Part shown: piece after piece, positions 21,701-32,032 of the stretch | Numbering within the stretch: position 1 is the stretch's first letter | Layout: each line of letters begins with the position of its first letter | DNA from: Steinernema hermaphroditum | Lineage: Eukaryota > Nematoda > Chromadorea > Rhabditida > Steinernematidae | Reading direction: 5' to 3' | Assembly (NCBI GenBank): GCA_030435675.1 | Contig: CM059622.1 | Span: 9,486,001 to 9,550,000 of the forward strand | DNA length: 64,000 nucleotides | Position numbers and translations under genes: made by a program | The notes under the pieces: generated by a model | What the model was told of the DNA's origin: nothing | The model's input: the letters and a program-made list of their open reading frames with translations, nothing else | Database searches by the model: none

Positions 21701-24404
21701 CTTCCTTTTACATTTGCATGCTCTTTCTCTTCCAGCAACCACAGTGTCCATCCGATGGCGCATCTCCCCAGAGAACGCGCCAGCTCGGTCGTCAGCTTAG
21801 CACAAGCGGAGTTGTTTCGCTTTTGAGGCGAAACACTGCCGATTTGGCTGCGAGCGCTCGAAAGAAGCTGCAAAAGAAAATGTCGAACCCGGAAGCGATT
21901 CAGCGTCGCCAGAAGGGCTTGCGTAGATTTGACGATGACGGGGGAATCTGGATGGGCCCCGAGCAGGAAAGTATGGAAACCGGCGAAAAAGACCACGATT
22001 CACCTGAGAGTGGATCGACTCCAGTAAGTCGGAGGCATTCGGTTAAACGTCATGTCGGAGGTCTTGATGGCGGAATCACTGTGCGCCGTGTAAAGTCGTT
22101 TCATCTGAATCACCAGCCTGTCGTGATACAACAAGGTATACGGCGTTCCGTATCCCTTCACTCTCAATCCGCATGCTTTTCCTTTCCTGCGCACGAGAAT
22201 GCATTCCTGAGTGTCTCTTTTCTTTACTGAACCGTGAATCTTCCCTGCGTCCCCCTGGCAATCCCACTGCTTTCTTCCGTTTAGGGTCTCCACTCCAGTA
22301 TGTCCGAGTGTCGTTCCTCTCCTAGCAACTCTTCCAACAAGTCGTTCATGCGACTCAACACGGAGTTCCGGCAGAAGTCCGGCGATCGGAGGCCGGTGCT
22401 TTCGAAGGCGCAGTCGGTGATCGATTCGTCGGTCGGTGGAAATGGCTCCTTCCGGTGTACGAACGGTAATACATCCTCCTTGTGCTCGGAAGCTTTCTCC
22501 CCACGCAAACGATCCCCTCCACCAATGTATCACACTCGCTCATTGATTCGATCTTTGTTCAGGTGATCCAACTTCCTCCATAGCCAACGGTTCTAGAAGT
22601 CCAAGTGTCTGCAGCCAGGAGAGATTTGTGTTTAACGAATCAGTCACCTCTCTGAAGTTCATCAACTCATACACCAAAAGAAACTGTAAGTTCCACGTGC
22701 CGTTCTTGAGCTGTGTCATGGTTTCAGCGCCAAAATGCGGCCCAAGTCTCTGGATCGGAACTTCGCTAGGTTCCTGCATCTCGTTCGACCTTTTGTTGCC
22801 GCACGATAGGATGTCTACAAACGCTGCCATTAATGCATCGGGTTTGTTCGTTCTCTGATCCTCCTTCCTAAATTACGATATCTGAATTGTGCCTTCCGCC
22901 CATTTCGATATCTGCTAACAAAGCGCCCTTTCAGCATTCTTCGACGGACCAAGAGGTTTGACAAGCATTTTTATAGAATCAACGGCTCGGTAGATTAGAT
23001 AGCATGCACCACTAGATGAGAATCTCCGCACGTAGCATTTTCTTAATATTGCAAAGCAAATATCACAGTCACACACCGGAGCAGTTTGCTTACCACTGCA
23101 AAGTTTAGTTGCTTTCGCGCTGTCTTAGATTAAACGTTTTCAGGTTCTGTGATTCGTATGAAAGGTGAAAGTATTTCTGTGGTGTTTCTGGACAGCTCGT
23201 TCTGCCTTGTTTCGCCCGCAACGGATTCATGGAAGGATCCAAACAAGGAACAACCCATATCGTCCAACTCGGAAAAGTTTGTGAACAGGATTGTGACGAA
23301 GGCAAGCCTATCACCGGCGCTTTCGAATGCTTCGGAGAATCACGGAGCACCAGACGACATAAATCAAGTAGGTTACCTATGCGGGTCTTCCAATAGCCCC
23401 AGTTCCAGGTGGTCGTTTTGTGTGCCGAGGAGGAGATCCGGGTGGTAGCTCTTCCGTCGTTCAACCAGCTCTTCCACTACAAAGCGGAGATTCCTCTTGT
23501 GAAAGTGAAAGAAACTCACATTCGTGGATATCCCGCCCTTCTTCTGCTGAGCGCTTCGGGTGCAGTTCAGGTCCTCAGCCTTCCCAGTTTGAGGCCGCTG
23601 TTCAGCGCGCCGCTGTTCAAACAGTCGCTGGAGATTGGCGACCCGTAAGTGTTTCTTCCGTTCCGAGACAACTCCTAAAGTTTCCAACCTTATTTCAATT
23701 ACGTTTCTTGTGGGATCCGGTCGTAATGTCGTGGCTAGAGCCCTTCACTTCATGTTTCAGCATGTGCCATAAGACTTCCTTCTCTGACCATGGCCTCGGA
23801 GTTTACATGGCCACTCCTTCTGAGGTATGAGCTCTGATTTTCCATTTACGCATTTGTCTCCTTGTGTTTCAGATCCAGAAGTTTACCGTTTGCTCAGAAC
23901 TGACCTCACAAGTAGCCGAAAGCATGGGAGAACTGTTTGTTCCTGTGGATACACCAGAGCCGCCGAAGACGTCATTCTTCAAAGGCGTCTCGACGCTGTT
24001 CTCTTCTCAGAAGGAGTCAATCGATCTCGACTCCGTGTGTAAGTGCCCACTCCGTTTCCCTCCGAACCGTTCGTGTGTTTTCTTTCCAGTTTCGGAGAAG
24101 TCGAATTCGACCACCGTTTCCGGGATGCGATCTATCGCACGGACCATACAAGGGCCGAGCCTCGAACAAGCGACGGGTCGCGCTGTCACTGCTGGTCAGG
24201 CTGCTTCTATGGCAGTTCAGGTGGGCTGTCATTTTCGGCTGAGCTCAAACTGATCGTCCTGTTTAGGCGTTGAACGAACGAGGTGAAAAGCTAAATGCAA
24301 CACTTGACGCTACGGAGCACCTCAAGAACAACGCGATGAATCTACAGCAAAGGAGCGGCAAGCTGTTGGAAAAGTACGAAAAGAAGAAATGGTACCAACT
24401 CTGA
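18783..24404 (+). CDS. tom-1: tomosyn (STXBP5 family), syntaxin-binding WD40/R-SNARE protein
   Basis: Seventeen exons close in phase to about 1222 residues. Tomosyn binds syntaxin and SNAP25 through a C-terminal R-SNARE helix, blocks synaptobrevin entry and so dampens synaptic vesicle priming. The N-terminal beta-propellers are recognisable: FDPIQRLFAIGSSRGSVRLL, DTIHLWNYRQK, HLPFQSKWLYVGTDKGNTYV, DFDG-like SFSWHFDGKQFICGHIDGSL. The second propeller has ELVCLIPW, FGILAIG-like AYGILAIGTGSGLALVDIAM, SLWIGTSLGSCISFDLLLP, and SASGAVQVLSLPSLRPLFSA. The tail has SMGELFVPVDTPEPPKTSFF and the SNARE segment ALNERGEKLNATLDATEHLK ending KYEKKKWYQL. Borders include 18783-18899, 18945-19223, 19268-19401, 19763-19979, 20022-20519, 20561-21082, 21123-21359, 21736-22023, 22285-22465, 22563-22685, 22728-22841, 23144-23367, 23409-23644, 23761-23824, 23873-24038, 24090-24220, 24267-24404. 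The intron after 19223 uses a GC donor. Confidence 0.95.
21601..21630 (+). other. tom-1: possible 30-nt tomosyn micro-exon
   Basis: Between CTACTTTCAG and GTAAGTAG lies a 30-base in-phase segment coding DASFRTKLLL. It would sit in the variable linker where tomosyns are alternatively spliced. It is optional because flanking exons also join in phase without it. Confidence 0.4.
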
Positions 24405-24811
24405 GTGAACACCGAATCCTTTCGTTGAATGTATATACCGCTTATTATATATCTATAGCAGAGGATTTTAAGATGTTTGTGATTTTTTAATATAAATTTT
24501 AGTATAGATGAACGTACATGACACATTTTCTGGCATGTGATCATACACTAATCTATCACTGACGTTGTAAGCCGCTGCCCAATATCATCTCAGAGCTGAA
24601 AACTTCGGCACACAAGGAAACCGCGGTTTTTTGCATTTTTTTTTTGATACTGTAGGCAAAATTCGCGTAGTGCTTTCGAAGAATGACCAAATACAGAAGA
24701 TGGTACGAAAGTTCTAGAGCATGAAGAAAAACCAAAGAAAACTATGTACGCACAGAACGTCTCATCACCCGTGGGATGCACTTCAGCGAGGGAATATGTG
24801 ACGGAAATAGA
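24405..24811. other. tomosyn 3' flank
   Basis: AT-rich 3'UTR and spacer. No canonical AATAAA and no coding exon were recognised. Confidence 0.4.
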
Positions 24812-25791
24812 ACTCATCGGGGACAGGTCTAATTCATGGCCGAACGGTCTAATCCATGGCCATGGCCATGGTCTAATGTAGTCTAATCTATGACCATGGC
24901 CATGTACGTGTGCAAGAAGCTTTGAACGCCGCAATCATTGTTACGGCCATGAACGGTGGTCAAAGGGAACCTGGTCTATGGTGCGGAGCATGTGTCTACA
25001 AGTGTACAGTACAGTAAAGTGGAAGAATTTTGCAAATGTGGAAGAGCTTTTGACTGCCTCTTCCAGATTCACAGCCAATGAGATTTCCTCATCGGCGCTG
25101 CCACCGCCTGCCAGTACGAGTGCCTCATTTTAGGCCACGGGAAATTGCACCGATTGAAATTGCACAAATCGCACCGATTCTACGGTTCTAGGTGGTTCCC
25201 CATGGGTTTGTAGTGATCCTTTTCGTGTCGGTAACGTTCATCAGGTCGATGCGACGCTGAGCGATCAAGCGCATAGTACCAGGAACATCCTTAAGGCCGG
25301 AGCAGAAACCAGGTAAAATTCGGGACACGCGTTCCTGTGACTTATGTGACATACAAGCAGTAATCTCACGAACATAGACCGAATTCTCAGGAGGACGAAC
25401 TGCTCGACACGCAAAAGGAGCCCCAGCGTCACTAGAAACCCATGGGGAACCACCTAGAACCGTAGAATCGGCGCGATTTGGGATTGGCTGTGAATCTGGA
25501 AGAGGCAGTCAAAAGCTCTTCCACATTTGCAGAATTCTTGCACTTTACTGTACTGTACACTTGTAGACACATGCTACGCACCATAGACCTGGTTCCCTTT
25601 GACCACCGTTCATGGCCGTAACAGTGATTGCGGCGTTCAAATCTTCTTGCACACGTACATGGCCATGGTCATAGATTAAGCTACATTAGACCATGGCCAT
25701 GGCCACGACTGAGCATGACCACTGCCATGGCCATGAATTAGACCATTTCAGCAACGGCCATGGCCATGAATTAGACCTGTCCACTCATCGG
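24812..25791. mobile_element. foldback, Mutator-like element with 9-bp target duplication
   Basis: The element 24821-25782 is flanked by the direct repeat ACTCATCGG (24812-24820 and 25783-25791). Its ends are perfect inverted repeats starting GGACAGGTCTAATTCATGGC. Long inverted arms (about 24821-25215 and 25427-25782) contain runs of CCATGGCCATGG and share the string from TACATGGCCATG through GGTTCCCTTTGACCACCG. The left arm has about 85 extra bases (near 25076-25160) absent from the right arm. A 9-bp TSD and long arms point to a non-autonomous Mutator-like (MULE) element. There is no transposase. The same terminal sequence occurs in the 72-bp element at 32033. Confidence 0.85.
25213..25436 (-). 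other. open frame in the loop of the foldback element, possible captured fragment
   Basis: The unique loop between the arms is open on the minus strand for more than 70 codons, arm to arm (VSSDAGAPFACRAVRPPENS ... RLIAQRRIDLMNVTDTKR). It has no start codon of its own. I do not recognise the protein. It may be a captured host exon, as in Pack-MULEs, or chance: about 3% of random 75-codon frames lack stops. Confidence 0.35.
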
Positions 25792-26111
25792 GGTGGCAGC
25801 CTAAACCGATAAGCCGCATGTTGCATCAGCGTTCCATTGCGCGGTCACTCGACAATGCTCACGGCGGTCCGCTCAAATCCTTTATGGTTCACGGAGAACT
25901 CCTACTCCCGTACGACACATTCATTCAACCTATGCCTCCATTATTATCAGCAAACACACGCCGCCGCCGGTGAACTGCGACTCGGGGACTGATCGGAGAA
26001 AGCAAACTGGGTAGACCAATACCCACCTCACAGGAAAGAAATGGAACGACGAGCTAGCAAACATCAACAACTTTAATATTCCGTGAAAACAAATAACAAT
26101 ACATGAGATGT
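25792..26111. other. spacer downstream of rps-10
   Basis: No coding exon is seen. This is 3'UTR and flank of rps-10 (-) next to the foldback element. Confidence 0.45.
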
Positions 26112-26842
26112 TTATTGGTGCTGGGGTTCACCACGTCCGAATCCGTGGCGGACGGGGGCAGCTCCAGGTCCGGCTTCAGTAGCCTTCTCAGTCGCGGCGC
26201 GGTATCCAGCACGCTCTCCTTCACCCTTAGGTCCACCTAAACATAACCGCGATGAATGGCGTCAAACGTGATGGGACACTCACCCATTGGGGCCTTAGCT
26301 CCGAAGGCAGGACGCTCAGCGCGCATGACCTTGTGGGTAGCGGGAATGACATCTTCAGTCAGACCGAGATAATCGCGGAGGTACTTAATGCCATCATCGG
26401 TAAGGTAGAAATAATAGTGGCGCCAGGCGAACTGCTCCTTGACCAATTCGCGGGAAGCCAAGCTCTGAAATCAAGTCATATGTTATCCGCTATCCATTGG
26501 ACCGTCTCGGTAAAAGTTACTTAATGCAAAAAGCATGTAGGACAAGTACTCTGATCCTTCTCTGACAGGAACAGAGAAATGCCAGAAACCCGATCTTTAT
26601 GCTATGCGGCAATATCCATACCAACGATGATTGAGAGACACATGATGGCTTGGTAATGTTGCCAAAGGAGGGATAGATGTAAGCATAACGAAACGAACCT
26701 TGCAGGCCTTGATAACTTCGAGGTTGCTAACTTCCTTGATTTCAGGGTGGACCTTGAGGTTGAAGTCCTTCTTGGCGACACAGACACCTTCCTCGAAGAG
26801 GTGCTCGTAGATCTTCTTACGGTTCAGCTTTGGCATCAACAT
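26112..26842 (-). CDS. rps-10: ribosomal protein eS10
   Basis: Three exons (26699-26842, 26284-26464, 26112-26236) give 149 residues. eS10 is a small-subunit head protein near the mRNA entry path. The sequence begins [20 protein letters not shown], the usual eS10 start, and contains the family core [20 protein letters not shown] and [20 protein letters not shown]. It ends in a Gly/Arg-rich tail ([12 protein letters not shown]). The first of two in-frame ATGs was chosen because it matches the family. The stop codon overlaps AATAAA on the minus strand (26111-26116). It is divergently arranged with rpl-24. Confidence 0.96.
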
Positions 26843-27653
26843 GATTGTCGGTCCGAGTTTGACAAAATATACCTGAAAGCGGGACAGAAACGGTCACAAA
26901 ACTCGCACAAATATTCCAGCATAGCCACGCCACGCTAAAGACACAGGACACACAAACTAGCCAATCCCGAGATTGCGCTTTCCAGCACATTTTGCAAGAA
27001 AAACTTTTCATTTGAATCCCATGATTCGCAAAATACATAGCGCATTCCGAAAGAAGCCAGCGGCACCCCCCTCAAACGAACGTCGATAGTATTCGCCCAG
27101 GCCTCATTTAACACAATTTCGCGTCAGGACCAAATATTTCAAAAAAAGCTATCAAGCGCCGACGTCTCCAAGACAGATTTGATTCGATCGGAAGCTGGTC
27201 CTGAGAAGCTAGTTCGCTTTCCTAGCGTTGTCTACGACATAGTCGCACTTGCTGGGTGTCTAGACGTTCATTCCACACTTGTAGACACGGATAGACGTCG
27301 CTTTTGACGAACGCAGCCAAATGGTCTGAACGTACGGGGTTTCCTACTCTACTACTATCCCCGCGTTCGAATTTCCCGTGGCCTAAAATGAGGCACTCGT
27401 ACTGGCAGGCGGTGGCAGCGCCGATGAGGAAATCTCATTGATTTTCAAGCCTTTTCCTAGCTTTGCGCGATGTGATCTTGACGACACTTGTGCGGTATGC
27501 GTATGACCAGCGTGCGCCAAGCTAACAGAGGTTCAGGTTGTCGTGTGGTGTTAACTACTCTGTGATCGTGAGCGTTTTTTGCTGGTTGCGCTACAACTCC
27601 GCGCTTGCGGGAGAATCAACTTGATCTAGAAGGCAAAATTTCAGAAGGGTACA
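26843..27653. promoter_or_regulatory. shared upstream region of two divergent ribosomal protein genes
   Basis: 811 bases separate the starts of rps-10 (-) and rpl-24 (+), so both promoters must lie here. At 27370-27440 is a 71-base segment matching, in reverse complement, bases 25076-25146 in the left arm of the foldback element. No gene is supported inside. Confidence 0.6.
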
Positions 27654-28268
27654 ATGAAGTTGGAAACCTGCGTTTATTCTGGATATAAGATCCACCCCGG
27701 ACACGGAAAGCGCCTCGTCCGTTCTGACGGAAAGGTTTGAGCTACCGTGCAGGCTTGCATGTAAATCCTTGTTGTAGGTGCAAATCTACCTGAACAAGAA
27801 GTGTCAGCGTTCGTCCTGGGTTCTCAAGCGTAACCCCCGTGAAATCCGTTGGACCGTTTTGTACCGCCGCAAGCACAAGAAGGTAAAATTCGTGCAGTTA
27901 ATGGTGCAGATCACAACAATACTTGCAGGGTGTCCATGCCGATGATCATACCGCCAAGCGCCGTGTCAAGCGCGTCGCCCAGGTTGCTTCCCGTGCTATT
28001 GGAAACATGTCGCTCGAAGCCATCCTCGCCCAGCGCAATCAGAAGCCCGAATTCCGCCGGGCCCAGCGTGAACAAGCTGTGAAGGCCGCCAAGGACGCCA
28101 TTCGCGCCACCCGTGCCGAGAAGAAGGCGAAGAAAGTCTCTGTAAGTTTTGCCTACCTGCAACCGTTCTAAGAGGGTTCTTTTTTAGGAGAAGAAGGCCC
28201 CCGCCCAGAAGCAGAAGGCCGCCAAGCAGGTGAAGACTGCGGCTCCTCGTGTTGGTGGAAAGCGCTAA
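27654..28268 (+). CDS. rpl-24: ribosomal protein eL24
   Basis: Four exons (27654-27734, 27778-27882, 27929-28141, 28188-28268) give 159 residues, the normal eL24 size. eL24 lies on the large subunit and bridges to the small subunit. The N-terminus [20 protein letters not shown] and VRSDGK hold the eL24 zinc-ribbon-derived fold, followed by [20 protein letters not shown] and the [20 protein letters not shown] block. The tail is Lys/Ala-rich. Introns are 43-46 bases. AATAAA follows at 28290. Confidence 0.97.
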
Positions 28269-28289
28269 AGTTTATTGTTATTTGTTGCA

Positions 28290-28295
28290 AATAAA
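28290..28295 (+). terminator. rpl-24: poly(A) signal of rpl-24
   Basis: AATAAA lies 22 bases after the TAA at 28266-28268. Confidence 0.8.
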
Positions 28296-28420
28296 ATTGT
28301 TACCTGTTTTCTTGACGCTTGGGGAGGTTTCTTGGCCTTGCGCCGATATTTTGCTTAGTAGTGGTCTTCCTATGCTGTGATAGGTTGTAGGGATGGCGCT
28401 GTAGGCTGCTGCTGTGCGTT

Positions 28421-30734
28421 ATGGCGGGCTTCTTGGCAACTGTGCTCATTGTTGTGGTGAAACTGATGCTGGAGTTTTGGAATGTCCGTCTGCCTGTGTA
28501 TAATCTGTCACCAGGGCAGCTTCGGAGGGTCATGTCGTCGTCAGCTGACTCCATCTGTCCCTTCCATGTAGTGCCTCCCCTTTCCGACGACCAGGAGTTC
28601 CTCAACTTTCGAGCTCAGCGTTACATTTCCTTTAGAGGTGCAAATCTTGAAAGCGGGCCTGGTGACCAACATAGGCATTAGATCACTCTTGGGAGTCAGT
28701 GGCTCCGAAACTCGACCATCTGAAGATGCTGTACGACGATAGCACCTCCGAGGACGCGATGAAATGGGTGGCCGAGCAGCTGCTGTTTTTGGATCTCGAC
28801 GATTTGGATCTCCAGCGGATCCAGGTATAGTCGGATTAAAAAATTGCTGACATTTTTTCGATTTGGTCCCACAACGCTTTTTTTGCGCGCGCCACGCCAT
28901 CTTCGTGTGTGGTACTGCATTTTACAATGGGAAATGCAAATCGTCTTCATGTTTGAACACTTCTGATGGGGATATCACACGAATCTCAAAATTCTACAAG
29001 CAAATCAGTATTGCCTGGTTAATTGCGAGTCGATTGAGCCCAAAATTGTCGAAATTGAACGCATGTACAAGAAGTTATTCACATTTTCATCGCCAGATGC
29101 CGCGATATCAATGCACAAACCATGGTTTTGCGGTGTTTTGCGGTTTCTTTTGGAGTTTTCCCCGGTACAGAACATCTTTATCGGATTGAGATCACAGTAG
29201 TATAGCGGAAGTTACGACAGTTCCACTCCTAACCCCCTATTCCCCTCGTCGACGAACCGTGATATGAAAGAATCTCGTGCCAAAATAGTTTCCCAAATTT
29301 CTCGATCAGGACAGTTCTCGACTCGTCCTGTGTAGCCCCAACCCATATTTCTGCGAAACCTCCAAAAGAAACCGGCGAAACACCACAAAACCATGGTTTG
29401 TGCATTGATATCGCGGCATCTGGCGATGAAAATGTGAATAACTTCTTGTGCACGCGTTCAATTTCGACAATTTTGGGCTCAATCGACTCGCAATTAACCA
29501 GGCAATACTGATTTGCTTGTAGAATTTTGAGATTCGTGTGATATCCCCGTCAAAAGTGTCCAAACATGCAGACGATTTGCATTTCCCATTGTAAAATGCA
29601 GTACCACACACGAAGATGGCGTGGCGCGCGCAAAAAAAACGTTGTGGGACCAAATCGAAAAAATGTCAGCAGTTTTTTAATCCGACTATAACAAGCGCCC
29701 AACTCCTTCCTACGGACGAACTTTCAGAAAGCGAGCCTGATCTACTTAACGGCGTTCGTCGTGGCCCTGCTGTGGCTCCGCGTTTGGCCCTTTGCGGGAG
29801 GTGAGCACTTTATTGGCTACACTATCTTCCGCGAGGTGCACTTGTTTGTCCATCTGAGATTCATCTTCGCCGGCGTTACCGCCGGGGGAAGACACGAGAA
29901 AGGCGGCGTGGACTCCGAGTTCTGGATCGTTTGGGCGCTGTTCGTCGGTTCCATCCGAATCGCGCTCATCTTGGCGCGAAGTCGACTTTCCGAGGTGGGC
30001 GTCCCCGTCCGGAGACCGCGACGCTCTGAGTTCAGATTCAGTGGGGGAGGACGAATTCCTCGAAGAGATGCGACTTCTTCGACCTCTACAGAGTTGCCAC
30101 CATGGCCTTCGTATGCCTCACGATCTCCTCTCTCCTAGCCACGCTTCCGATGGTCTCGACCGTCAAGATTTCGGTCCTCTATCGTCTTTTCATGTTTTTG
30201 GACGTGGACACTTCTAACACAAAAACATGAAAAAAAAAACAAAAACTTCCGAAGTTTCAAGAAGATGAAGACAATTCTGAGCGCCAGAAGTGGGACGATC
30301 CCAAAAAGAGCTACCTCCCCAAGGCACCCAGATTGGGATGTCAACATACTGTGTTTAGGGGGTGAATCTGGTCGCTCTATCATCAGTCCTAACAGCGTCG
30401 GTGATCGCGCAAGTGAATCCACGCGTCTCCACGTCCGAAGATCGTCCGACGTCGACGCCAGTTCTTCTGTTAATGCTGCTCTCTCAGATCTCCGAATTCG
30501 TCTTCTATGCAGTGGCACTGGTTCGTCGAACACTAAAAATGCTCTCTCCAACGTGTATTGCAGTGGTTCGGCTTCTTCGTGCGCTCCCGGGTCTTCGCCC
30601 TCGCCTTCGTACCCATTTGCGTCCAATGGGGCCGCATCCTCTACGGTGATCTCAAATTGCTTAGCGGCGGGCGAAAGAAGAAGGTGGCGGTCAGCGAAAG
30701 CAATGGGGAAAGGGATTTAACCACTGACACTTGA
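28421..30734 (+). CDS. unrecognised multi-pass membrane protein
   Basis: Six exons (28421-28637, 28682-28824, 29728-29994, 30036-30203, 30359-30520, 30564-30734) close to 375 residues. Hydrophobic segments: N-terminal MAGFLATVLIVVVKLMLEFW, KASLIYLTAFVVALLWLRVW, DSEFWIVWALFVGSIRIALI, MAFVCLTISSLLATLPMVST, VNLVALSSVLTASVIAQ, TPVLLLMLLSQISEFVFYAV running into LWFGFFVRSRVFALAFVPIC, so roughly six membrane passes. The loop between TM1 and TM2 is acidic and Leu-rich (QLLFLDLDDLDLQRIQ). The C-terminus is cytosol-like and Lys-rich (GGRKKKVAVSESNGE). No family was recognised. Its second intron is almost entirely a transposon. AATAAA is at 30832. Confidence 0.7.
28826..29690. mobile_element. foldback TA-target element inside an intron
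   Basis: Inverted arms of about 340 bases (28826-29165 and 29346-29690) start TATAGTCGGATTAAAAAA and contain CCACGCCATCTTCGTGTGTG and AACCATGGTTTTG in opposite orientation. Ends lie at TATA, consistent with TA target duplication as in Tc1/mariner-type elements. No transposase is present; the loop 29166-29345 has no recognised coding. It lies wholly within intron 2 of the membrane-protein gene. A similar right end (TTGAATTCGACTATA) occurs near 58845. Confidence 0.85.
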
Positions 30735-30831
30735 GAGGTCTTCCCTATTACAATACTCTGAACTAGGCCCTAAAGTTCGTGGTGATAGTGCAACAGTTAT
30801 AGAATGCTTTACGGATGTACTGTACAAAGAG

Positions 30832-30837
30832 AATAAA
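30832..30837 (+). terminator. poly(A) signal of the membrane-protein gene
   Basis: AATAAA lies 98 bases past the TGA at 30732-30734, inside the 162-base gap before the convergent peptide gene. Confidence 0.6.
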
Positions 30838-30896
30838 GCGACTATGCACGAAGAGATCATTCAAGGACCCGTGTTTCGGCGAAGGACTTTGAGGTG

Positions 30897-31165
30897 TCAG
30901 GACCGATAGAAACGCGGATTTAATCGGCGGTTTCTGTTGAGCAGGTCGAGGAAAAGCCCGTAGAAAGCGTCGTCCTCCAGCCGCTCCCGATTTTGGCCCA
31001 CGTGGAGTTCACTTGTTTCTGGGCGGACGCTTCGGCGGCGTACTGTAGCTGAACAGCAGCGCGCACAATGCAAGGCGTAGGAGTACTCGTGGCAGCGCGA
31101 ACCGCAGCCGCAGTCCGCAATGACGTTGAGAAGGAAGAGAAGGAGCAGCAGGAGCGGGACATCTT
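30897..31165 (-). CDS. cysteine-rich secreted peptide precursor (paralogue 1)
   Basis: A single visible exon follows TTTCAG and is open for 89 codons to TGA. It begins with a signal-peptide core (DVPLLLLLLFLLNVIA), then DCGCGSRCHEYSYALHCARC and CSATVRRRSVRP, then a charged tail with dibasic sites (NRERLEDDAFYGLFLDLLNR, NRRLNPRFYRS). The pattern C-x-C-x3-C-x8-C-x2-C-C-x-A-T-V is shared with the gene at 50637. No in-frame ATG lies in the exon (the ATG at the exon start is in another frame), so the start must be in an upstream exon that I could not find within 170 bases, or the copy is broken. It could be a neuropeptide-like or antimicrobial-type peptide; function unknown. Confidence 0.6.
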
Positions 31166-31734
31166 CTGAAAGGGAAGATCACACGATGCGCGTTTTGGCA
31201 AATTTGTGCCCCCGAATACACCACTCGGATAACAATACAAATGAGAGAACAACGCGCCATAAGGATACGGTGACAGAGTAGGCGCATTTTCTTCCAAAAT
31301 CTATGAAGGGAATTTGCTTCAAGTTCCAGGGGCGTCATGAAAGATGAATTTCACTGGGATCGATCAGGACGATTATGTGAGAAAAAAACCCTGCGAGAAA
31401 AAAACCCGCGAGAAAAAGACCCTGCGAGAAAAAAACCCGCGAGAAAAAAACCCGCGAGAAAAAAACCCTGTGAGAAAAAAACCCGCGAGAAAAAGACCCT
31501 GCGAGAAAAAAACCCAGGAATGCCAGATGACAAGATGATTTTGTTATGTATTTGATGAAAACAGTGGTTTTTCGCCGATTCGAAAATGTGCACAGCAGGG
31601 TCTTTGCACTATTAACAAATAGCGGTCAAAACTCGGAATAGCCAAAAGTATAAGTGTCTAAACATGGCTGGAAAAAAGGCCAGCTGAATTTTGTAACGTA
31701 CGATAAGTTGCCAAGACTAGGGTTCGCTTAAAAT

Positions 31735-31945
31735 TAATAGACTTAGGTTTAGGCCAGAGCCTAAGCCAAGTTCGGATGTTAGGCAATGCGCAAAAATGAA
31801 TACGGGGCTCTCTTCGCTCGCCCACAACCTCAAATATCTATCAAATATACATAGTCATCGGCCGGAGCCTAAGCCAAGCCGGGTTTGCAGAAGCCACGAC
31901 GACTACAAGCCTGGAGGCAAGGCTTGGCTGAGGCTCAGACTAAAA
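31735..31945. repeat. R4 dispersed repeat (AAGCCAAGCC type)
   Basis: Words such as GCCTAAGCCAAG and CGGGGCTCTCTTCGCTCGCC recur in either orientation at 47925-48020 and 48440-48500, with the same neighbour (GAATACGGGGCTC or its complement). It is inside the minisatellite-armed element. Confidence 0.65.
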
Positions 31946-32032
31946 CGTAAAACTGGTTGAATTTATGCCTATAAGTTATCCAAAACTTATCCCATGACGG
32001 GTTTTGCCTAAGTTTTGAAGGTATCAGTGTCA

